From the NCBI GenBank assembly GCA_027577415.1, contig JANBQS010000052.1, positions 1 through 44,786 of the forward strand: DNA of 44,786 nt. Direction: 5' to 3'. The position numbers and the translations under genes are program-made. Origin of the DNA: Coemansia sp. RSA 922. Its lineage: Eukaryota > Kickxellomycota > Kickxellomycetes > Kickxellales > Kickxellaceae. Positions 38,901 through 44,786 of the stretch are shown piece after piece. Positions within the stretch are counted from its first letter, which is position 1. Each line of letters starts with the position of its first letter. The notes beneath the pieces are model-generated. The model was not told the origin of the DNA. It searched no databases and was given only the letters and a program-made list of their open reading frames with translations.

Positions 38901-40781
38901 GCGGCGTGGCCTCCCGACTGGCGGTCGCGCATGCGTGTGCTCCAAGAGCGGGCGGCGGGGCTGGAGGCTCGGTTCACGGAATGGTACTCGTCGATGCCCA
39001 TTGCACAATATGCACGCAAGCCGTATTTGTATAGCCAGCTGCCGCTGCAGGACCGTATCACGTACTTTCACCAGCAGATTGTGTACTACGGTGGAGTCAT
39101 CCAGTTGCAGAGCCTGATCGTCATGGCTCAGGGTCTGCTGCTGCCTGACCCGGTCGACGATGGCTCGGCTGCGTTTGGGCCCAGCGCCCTAACAAACTTG
39201 CTCTGGCGCTCGCTGATGGACATAGATGTTGCCCAGCAGCTTGCCGGCGACATTAGATCCAGGCGGCCCACTGGCGATAGCGTCAGTAACGATCCCATGT
39301 ACGCCTCACGGAGGAGGCAATTTGGCGGCCATTCGGGTTGGACGCCTCGTAGGCAGTATGGAGCCGGCAATACGTTTGGAACAGAAGGCCCTCTCAGCGA
39401 TGGCGGCGCTGCTGTTGCTGGAGACGACGGTGCGCCGCCTGTGCCTCTCGACGAGGACGGCAACAGCCCTGAAATTGTTCGCGAGGAGCTCCAGCGCATG
39501 GTTCAGGCCGCATGGTGCCGCTGTACTGAGGCTGCTATTGCAATGTCGTCAGCTGTCAAGCGTGCAACTGAAGTACGCAAGATTGCTTCGGCCAACCCCA
39601 ACACTACTTACTATGACCCGACTTTCCGCCCGCAAGTGCTGCCGCCTTATCGTGGAGAGGTGGTGTCTGGTGAGCCCAGCGGCGGACCCGCCTATAGTGC
39701 CAGTGGTCGGTACGAAAGAGCTCCGATGGCCGGCGAGATGCGCGCGTCGCCGCAACAGCCTCACCTATCTACCATGTCCATGCATGGTTTGGCCGAGGGC
39801 TTGGGGCGGTCTCCATTGCCTCCGCCTCCAACAACTCACTCGCCATATCAGCCCCAGGAGCATAGCAAGTCGCCTAGGGCTCCTAATCCGGGCATGGTTG
39901 TCGATTCGGCTGCTGGACCTGGGCAGGTAATTGACGACGCGACGTTTTTCATGCGCTTCAACATGTTTACGTGCTCGGCGGCCTACATTGGCGCGTGTAT
40001 TCACTTGCAGAACCTGAAGGTGACTCCGCGCTGGGAGTTGGCAATCAGGCGTCACACTGAGGCGATGGCCAAGCTGAGCGATGCGCGTGCGCCGCGTGGA
40101 GTCGGAATCGCTTCATCTTCCATGGCGGAGGACCGCGATGTGGGCATGTTGTCCGGCCCGCAGGACATTGGCGTTTTGCCGCCACCTCCACCGCCACCAC
40201 TGCCGGCACTGCCATGTACTCCGGACCAGGCGCGGGAGGGCGTCAAAACGCTGGTCAAGATTTTGGAAGGCGTATCTCCTTATTGGCGAGTTGGTAGCCG
40301 CGTTGACCGGATCCGCACCATGTGGCGCGAGATCGAAGGTAGCGACCTGCTGCCATCAGCTCAGGTACTCGCATCGCCCTCAGCACGCATCCCTGGCCCG
40401 CCACCCATGCCCATGCCTCAGTACCCTATGCCAACTACGCCCATGTCTGGAATGGAGATTGGGCAGTGGGTGCAGCGCTCGCCCGCTTCGTCTCGCCACC
40501 ATCGCCAGCACCGCCCGCCATCCCAGTCGCCACAGCCTCCGCCCCCTCCTCTCCTGCACCATCAACAGCCGCCGCCACCGCCGCCGCAGCAGCAGCCGTT
40601 GTACAACAACCCAAATATGTCGATTGCAGCGATATCGAGCGACCTGTCAACACAACCACCGTCCATGCCTATTCACAGTCGGCAACCGTCTGCTGTCGGG
40701 CCTTTGCCGCCGCCGTCGTCGTCAATGATGATGATGTCCTCGCGCCAGAATATCGGAATGCCTCCTCCGTCGCGGCCCTAG
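35982..40781 (+). CDS. Large Zn2Cys6 fungal-specific transcription factor (1599 residues)
   Basis: The start is the first ATG after the T-rich leader (MLPQSTEQPLEER); the frame is open slightly upstream but without an ATG. Residues 1-345 are disordered, with Gln/His runs (YYQQQQQQQ) and Pro-rich patches. The zinc cluster is C354-x2-C357-x6-C364-x6-C371-x2-C374-x6-C381 (CLLCRRKKIRC), followed by a KRGRPPRT basic linker. The middle-homology domain runs from VLDLFEYITPGFPIVHRQTL to RRIWWSMFILDRTFYLCAG (residues about 530-810). Helices with CSAAYIGACIHLQNL and the WRVGSRVDRIRTMW ending resemble the C-termini of the other factors. A long His/Pro/Gln tail of about 150 residues follows. No intron is needed. 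Targets are unknown. Confidence 0.92.
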   Translation: MLPQSTEQPLEERPQVARLVPHTTATPLPSIPPGAVDAQGAPQRTLPPPPPQSQPHRIWPGHPHNYSQQEPVQSPTVHGHAVFSPQGETRRNNGEWYPPQQHQHNHYYQQQQQQQPQSQHHTYPRPLADATLPGTGSHPHQQQHHQRPLSGDRAEGAKRLRNEHGHSLNPPASSSHHGPEGMYSYPAYSSAPLHNDISVAVSSSLTPPIPPMPPMSTMPPARLQVRSASVSISPVPSSSALVSRSIPDDGPRIPQPPISATAAAPHPVASLHSPRSMQPLVVEGQHLNGDQRRQVVELSDDDNDNKGDDAHDIHDGEEADPNAIGASTSRSAHHRHERDNASRLEQKRRLNQACLLCRRKKIRCDSSQPSCSNCQRRGIQCIYPEVRKRGRPPRTYTFADFALPGQPLPPELHGIANVHASAMLPPASGSFQGANAGQATLNMPAWRQVASEYTAGHLRGPDSAAGMSGASTPAYTLSEYDQSPALPPLSVAMGRGGQAHQGMGGYHTMGRGSLDPMLLPTPPLGVDQAVLDLFEYITPGFPIVHRQTLVQNIRDRSLTLPLWLAIHAVSARFETHHGGRALGQNPQHPLPPSTQQRLGGPALGAGYAEKTHAMLVNRFGHRQPRPVWGRNERGRMVVGRDPALEHGEAAGSDLSRREVVELLQTHILLSIYYAGNWELDLAVETHAAAVRIAQRMGVHLIDDPSRLPDASGIFNPTAAQHQRKRARDWSSPACGPSNSSSRWQTNAGPQLPLPGGPNDIEMGNGHPNDSSASADIRKNWIEYETLRRIWWSMFILDRTFYLCAGSPRMIHISGFRVRLPCNDLEWDSMHAQPTSGSPTAAASLTMPDSGPQSSGLMVRTFREAVMHTSLSEQAANEIAATPSTDPHIYRYAAALAGLIDSVVDFGEDIRALATPPLMEGTEILAQLRAEQLGASSEGQNSQQASTAAWLGSRNASRQFAWAGRSGWHSSSVSAAWPPDWRSRMRVLQERAAGLEARFTEWYSSMPIAQYARKPYLYSQLPLQDRITYFHQQIVYYGGVIQLQSLIVMAQGLLLPDPVDDGSAAFGPSALTNLLWRSLMDIDVAQQLAGDIRSRRPTGDSVSNDPMYASRRRQFGGHSGWTPRRQYGAGNTFGTEGPLSDGGAAVAGDDGAPPVPLDEDGNSPEIVREELQRMVQAAWCRCTEAAIAMSSAVKRATEVRKIASANPNTTYYDPTFRPQVLPPYRGEVVSGEPSGGPAYSASGRYERAPMAGEMRASPQQPHLSTMSMHGLAEGLGRSPLPPPPTTHSPYQPQEHSKSPRAPNPGMVVDSAAGPGQVIDDATFFMRFNMFTCSAAYIGACIHLQNLKVTPRWELAIRRHTEAMAKLSDARAPRGVGIASSSMAEDRDVGMLSGPQDIGVLPPPPPPPLPALPCTPDQAREGVKTLVKILEGVSPYWRVGSRVDRIRTMWREIEGSDLLPSAQVLASPSARIPGPPPMPMPQYPMPTTPMSGMEIGQWVQRSPASSRHHRQHRPPSQSPQPPPPPLLHHQQPPPPPPQQQPLYNNPNMSIAAISSDLSTQPPSMPIHSRQPSAVGPLPPPSSSMMMMSSRQNIGMPPPSRP

Positions 40782-41386
40782 CTACGACTTAAAATTATGT
40801 AGATTTCTCATTCTGGGCACTGTGGACCAGTGTCCCTCCTATATTGACTTTTTTTTTTTTTTGCTGAATGTGTAACTTTTTCGTTTCTTCTTTTAGCATG
40901 CGACATTTTGTGGATCTACTGTGCGACCCTTGCGTATGATGTACACCATCCCCACCCAGCGGAGGAGAGGGTGCTAATCGATTGTTCCTGAAAAAAATTA
41001 TTGTACTCTATCTTGGGCTAGAGTCAGAGTTCCTTTGTCCTCTCCGCTGTCACCTTGCCCCAATAAAATTCACTATTGTGCATGGCTGTCCCCGCTTCTC
41101 TTTGTTGAGTGCATGGGCTATTTGTGGAACAGGACTGTATTGCGCTTATGATATCCTCTCCCCCTTTCGGCTGACTGTGTGCCTAATTTAGATTTTCCAA
41201 ACGTTGTGCGTGAGTATGTGCTTGGAAAAACCTGTCGCCTGCCTCATTGCTCAGTAGTGTCCAGGTATATAAACTCAAGTAACAAAAAGTCCATCTACAT
41301 TCCTCCTTCCCCGCTCATTATTACAAAACCAACTTTTTTTTTTTGTGCATCGCTTTGTTACGTTTATTTTTAAAAGCCTATTACTT
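40782..41386. promoter_or_regulatory. 3' flank of the large regulator and promoter of the GPI protein
   Basis: The left part is a T-rich 3' UTR, with a T-run near 40849-40862. The right part has a TATATAAA box at 41266-41273, 114 bases before the ATG at 41387, followed by a pyrimidine- and A-rich leader. No gene is seen. Confidence 0.55.
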
Positions 41387-42807
41387 ATGAGGTCATTTAG
41401 CGTTCAGGGTCTGACAACCGTCCTGCTTGCTGCCGCAGTAGCTCAGGTAGCCTATGCCCAGGGCTCGGCTGCTACTACTGGCTCTGGAACCGTCGCTTCG
41501 ACGGCATCTAAGCCAACCACACAAACTACTCTGCCGACTGGACCACTTCCAACCACTGGTGTTAAAAATGGCTCTAGCACACCTCCTGTAGCTGGTAAGT
41601 TGTGAGCATATGGACTCGTATTTTCGAAAAACTTGTTTCGTGCTATTGTCAATTTCGAGAAATTCTCTCGGCCTTCATTTTCATTTATTTTTGGCCATGG
41701 GAGAACATGCCAAAGGCTGCGGTAATTGCTATTTTTATACGACGAGGCATCGTACTCCGCTTCTTGTATTGTCCACAACTGCTTAATTGTGCAAAGTCAC
41801 AACGTCCTTTTTTTTTTCTCCCCCTCTGTCAATATCTCGACCATTGTCTTGTAGTTGGCTCGATTCTTGTGACCTCTGAGGCTAGTGATAGTGCACCTCT
41901 GTCTCTTTCGTCCACGGCAACGGACAATGCCTCGAGCGCTCCTATTGATAGCCCATCAACGCAGCCACGCTCTCCTCCCACCTCAACCATGCCCACACCC
42001 ACTAGCCCTGCCACAAATACGCCATTATCTAACACTGACAGCGATACTTTGCCAACACTTGCCACCACTGTCGATGATAATGATGCACCCTCTACTGGCG
42101 AAATAGACAATACACTGGTCGCAGCTCCTACTGATAGCACCAGCGATTCAGGCGCTGGAGATACTACGTCTCCGCCTGCTGGTAGCCTGTCAACTACGCC
42201 GACTAGACCTGGTACCACATCGTCTGTGCCGTCGACATCTAGCGACCGACCGAGCACACCAACATCAACAGTCCCAGACTCGACTACATCCACGACAGCT
42301 CCAGAAAGTAGCACGACGTCCTCAGTTCCTAAAACCTCATCGACGCAGACGAGCAGCACGACATCGACGAAGACTACAGAATCCACGTCCACTGAGCCAA
42401 AAACCACGTCTACCGACACCAGCTCCACAACTCCTACAACCAGTTCAACCACTAGTCAATCCACACCAACGCCTACACCATCTCCGTCTCCTACCCCCAC
42501 TGTTACCGCTGGCGCTAGCAGCTCAAAGCCCAAGCGCACAGTCGTTGAGCTGGTTACTACGTTTGTCGATGGATCGATTAGCATCGGCAAGGTGACAAAG
42601 ACTGTGGACGTAGTTGAAAGCACCACGAAGCCTACCAAAACAGGCGGTGGGCTGTATACGTCAACCTATACGCAAGATGGCCAAGTGAAGATTGTCACTG
42701 GTACCATATCGGACGAAATGAACTCTGGTGCTTTGTCTTCAGTTCTTTCCGTTACTAGCACGCTGGTTGTGCTGGCACTTGGCGTCGCTGTTTCCACCAT
42801 GTTCTAG
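41387..42807 (+). CDS. Secreted GPI-type Ser/Thr-rich cell-surface protein, two exons
   Basis: Exons are 41387-41594 and 41855-42807, about 386 residues after splicing. The intron (260 bases) has a GTAAGT donor and a TTGTAG acceptor; phase 1 is kept and joins PPVA to GSILVTSEAS. Exon 1 encodes a signal peptide (MRSFSVQGLTTVLLAAAVAQVAYA). Most of the rest is Ser/Thr/Pro-rich, suited to heavy O-mannosylation. A compact less biased segment near the C-terminus (VVELVTTFVDGSISIGKVTKTVDV, then GGGLYTSTYTQDGQVKI) precedes a hydrophobic tail (LSVTSTLVVLALGVAVSTMF) typical of GPI addition. The role would be wall structure or adhesion. Exon 2 read alone starts inside the intron with a false N-terminus. 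Confidence 0.85.
41595..41854 (+). other. Intron in the GPI-type protein gene
   Basis: Donor GTAAGT, acceptor TTGTCTTGTAG preceded by a T-rich tract (TTTTTTTTTCTCCCCCTCTG). CTTAAT near 41784 is a possible branch point. The join keeps the frame; retention gives a stop codon two residues past the donor. Confidence 0.8.
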
Positions 42808-42851
42808 GATACATTGTTCAAACAGCCTTTGGTTCCTGCTACTATACATAC

Positions 42852-42857
42852 AATAAA
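42852..42857 (+). terminator. AATAAA polyadenylation-type signal
   Basis: AATAAA lies 45 bases after the stop of the GPI protein gene and 45 bases before the stop of the convergent minus-strand gene, so the two 3' UTRs probably overlap. Confidence 0.45.
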
Positions 42858-42901
42858 TTATTTAACATGTGCCAAGGTATCTGGGACTGAGCTGCTGCTG
42901 G

Positions 42902-43840
42902 CTAATCCTTGCGACTTATGCTTAGAGACCTCAAGATCTTGGAGAGACCTGATTCAGGATGCAGATCTTGAGGAGCCGGGGCGCCAATGCTGGAAGGACG
43001 GTCAGCCATCCAATCCTTGCCATGCTTGCCGCCCAGACCAAACTTTTCTTGCATAGCCTGTTTGCCGCCAGCACTGCCGCCGATGTTAGAACCCCTGTCT
43101 GCAGATGCGTAGATAACGGATGGTCGCGACGGTGATCCAACGATATCCACAACCTGCCCTGTATCTGGCGATCCGATATACAAGCCAGCACTGGTCGGCG
43201 AGGGCGAGCTTTGAGGGCTGGTTCGTTTGTCTCCTGAGACCGAGCGAGCTCTATGCTCAACACGCACCCTTAGCGGACTCTGGGCTATTTGGCTAACTGG
43301 AGGTGGCAACTGCGTGTTTGCTTGCTTTTTAAGACCAGGAGATGGTCGTAAGATAGCTTGGGCTGGGTAGCCTCGGTTGGTAGGAAAGACGGTGTGGCCC
43401 GCTGCGCGCCGAGAGGTGTCTGAAGTGACGGCTGACGCAGTGCCGACTGATCCACGACGACGGACTGGATATGGATCTTCTCTGGGTGGCGACTGTGGTG
43501 GAGGCGAAGGAGGAGAGCTCTGTATAATGTTGGAGGACTTTGCGACCGAGCGGCCTAGGCCGGCATGGTGGTGACTGCGAAGGTTGTTGCCTATACCAGA
43601 CAAACTTTCACGGCGCTTAGGTGGCCCTCCGATTCCAGCCTGGGCTGTCTTGCTGTCGTCTGGCTGAACTTTGGCCGTATAGGGCGAGGGTTTTCCAGCG
43701 GACTTTGCTGGCACCGAGTTTTGCCGTGTGAGTGTGTTGTGGACAGCTGATGGCGAAAAGCTATACGACCTGCTCTGGTGGCCAGGGCGCGGCGGTGGCG
43801 ATGGTGATTGTCTGGCCGGGCCTGAGCTGGTGCTAGCCAT
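42902..43840 (-). CDS. Hypothetical disordered Ser/Pro-rich protein
   Basis: This is 312 residues starting MASTSSGPARQSPSPPPRPG. Low complexity runs throughout: Ser/Pro/Arg-rich, many SP and RxxS sites that could be kinase targets, and a polyproline patch (SSPPSPPPQSPPRED). A Gly-rich C-terminal part (GGSAGGKQAMQEKFGLGGKHGKDW) leads to the end sequence SGLSKILRSLSISRKD, a short amphipathic basic helix that is the only ordered-looking element. No signal peptide or membrane helix is present. Family unknown. It is convergent with the GPI gene, with a 94-bp gap between stops. Confidence 0.65.
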   Translation of the reverse strand: MASTSSGPARQSPSPPPRPGHQSRSYSFSPSAVHNTLTRQNSVPAKSAGKPSPYTAKVQPDDSKTAQAGIGGPPKRRESLSGIGNNLRSHHHAGLGRSVAKSSNIIQSSPPSPPPQSPPREDPYPVRRRGSVGTASAVTSDTSRRAAGHTVFPTNRGYPAQAILRPSPGLKKQANTQLPPPVSQIAQSPLRVRVEHRARSVSGDKRTSPQSSPSPTSAGLYIGSPDTGQVVDIVGSPSRPSVIYASADRGSNIGGSAGGKQAMQEKFGLGGKHGKDWMADRPSSIGAPAPQDLHPESGLSKILRSLSISRKD

Positions 43841-44786
43841 GTAGTTGGAAGGTATTGCAGGGTGTATTAAAGTACAAAGTGCTATTAAAGTAAAAGTGGA
43901 GAAAAGAATTGGTCAGCAAAAAAAAAGTGAGCGTGATTTCATTACGCTCATGCCTGCTGCATAGGTGCAGAAGGGAGTGGGGGCCAGGCCCATATCATAT
44001 ATATGCAACATATAAGTGGTGTGTGCATATGACGTGAAAACTAAAAATGCGGAGATATATTTGTACCTTTGCATTTGTTTTGCACATGTATACATAGGCT
44101 CATAGGAGCAACACTGCGCAGATATTGGTGTTGCTAGGTTCCGCTATGACGACAGAGATAAGGCACACGTGAGCGTGTGACTGGCAGGCACTCTTGTGTC
44201 TCGCGGAATTTCTCGGGAAAGTTATGTGAATGATCAACGCGAAACTAGATAGCTTTTTAAATACTGGCGATTGGCTACTGATAGCCCAGGTACCACGGAC
44301 TCGATCGGGCCGTGGGAGGTGGATTTGCAGATGGACGTGACACGCGCTGCTGTCACTAGGGCCGAGCTACTACAGCAAAACAGGAACGTAGTGTAATCGC
44401 TCGGTGTCAATCTCTGCCATATGACCAACCTGTGTTTGCTTCCCAGCCGCCTATTCTCGAGGCTGACGGCTGGAGCAGCGAGATTAGACAAGCAGCAAAG
44501 CCAGAGTCCGAGATAGCTAGATAGTTCAGAGGAGTTTTTTTTGCATTATGACAATTAAATTACAGAAAGGAAAAAGCCAGAATCTACAAAAGACATGGCG
44601 GGCGTCAAACAGGAAAAAAAATCTAGCAGTCACGACCAGTGCGCCTGGATGGGAGCATGCTGGGGGAGATTGCAAAGTGGATGTCAGGGGGGTATGTGAT
44701 TGAGTATGCGGATATGCGTGTGCAGGGGAAGTCAGGAAACCAGGGGGAGACCAACACTTGAAACAGTGTCAGCAGTCGCCGGAATA
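43841..44786. other. Right-edge intergenic stretch, no convincing gene
   Basis: About 950 bp with A-rich tracts, an eight-T run near 44537 and a G-rich end. An 85-residue minus-strand frame at 44234-44491 and a 45-residue plus-strand frame (about 44630-44761, containing LGEIAKWMSGGYVIEYAD) look weakly protein-like but lack support. The next gene may begin beyond the window. Confidence 0.4.

Noticed and set aside
41829..42452. 207-residue Val/Asp/Gly-rich frame antisense to the GPI protein
   Set aside because: Antisense reading of Ser/Thr/Pro repeats gives this composition automatically. The sense gene has a signal peptide, spliced frame and GPI tail.
44234..44491. 85-residue minus-strand frame and a possible Pol III RNA ending at the T-run near 44537
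   Set aside because: No known RNA core motif (RNase P, MRP, SRP or U snRNA) was recognised, and the frame has no family character.
1..44786. CRISPR arrays, operons, bacterial promoters or ribosome-binding sites
   Set aside because: No regularly spaced repeats were seen, and gene content, introns and the tRNA without encoded CCA show a eukaryotic nuclear genome.

Overview
The window looks like chromosomal DNA from a filamentous fungus. Its three complete regulators pair an N-terminal Zn2Cys6 cluster with the fungal-specific middle region. It also carries Alg13, Trm13, Fap7/AK6, eL29, YIPF6 and a fungal-type PPR protein. Introns are few: two are well supported, both with GTAAGT donors. Intergenic gaps are short (57-143 bp where genes converge or follow closely). 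Retention of a presequenced TypA/BipA GTPase and the style of the large regulators suggest an early-diverging lineage, perhaps Kickxellomycotina (Coemansia-like). That placement is inference only.

Layout. 1-2.1 kb: the 3' end of a probable transcription factor and two small unknown reading frames. 2.5-7.4 kb: housekeeping genes, namely eL29, an Arg/Ser-rich protein, ALG13 and a flavin oxidase-like protein. 7.4-14.35 kb: two large Zn2Cys6 regulators transcribed head to head from a 467-bp shared promoter; the right one is extremely GC-rich. 14.7-16.8 kb: a small disordered protein and a pirin-like double-cupin protein that seems to have lost its metal ligands. 16.9-20.9 kb: an AT-rich, gene-poor block that starts with tRNA-Thr(UGU). 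It holds three decayed copies of one unrecognised gene family plus a dispersed repeat.

20.9-35.1 kb: a GPI-type wall protein, TRM13, mitochondrial TypA/BipA, FAP7, two tandem histidine acid phosphatases that share their promoters, a mitochondrial PPR protein and a YIPF6-like Golgi protein. 36-40.8 kb: a 1599-residue Zn2Cys6 regulator. 41.4-43.8 kb: a second GPI-type Ser/Thr-rich wall protein with one intron, and a disordered unknown. 43.8-44.8 kb: no convincing gene.

The genes do not form one pathway. Loose themes are RNA and translation (eL29, Trm13, TypA, Fap7, PPR, tRNA-Thr), secretion and cell surface (Alg13, YIPF6, two GPI proteins) and transcription (three complete Zn2Cys6 factors and one probable partial one). 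The most novel signal is the relic family at 18.7-20.8 kb. Each copy has two helix-like repeats with conserved Trp residues, and each is either broken by stops or frameshifts or lacks an upstream start codon.
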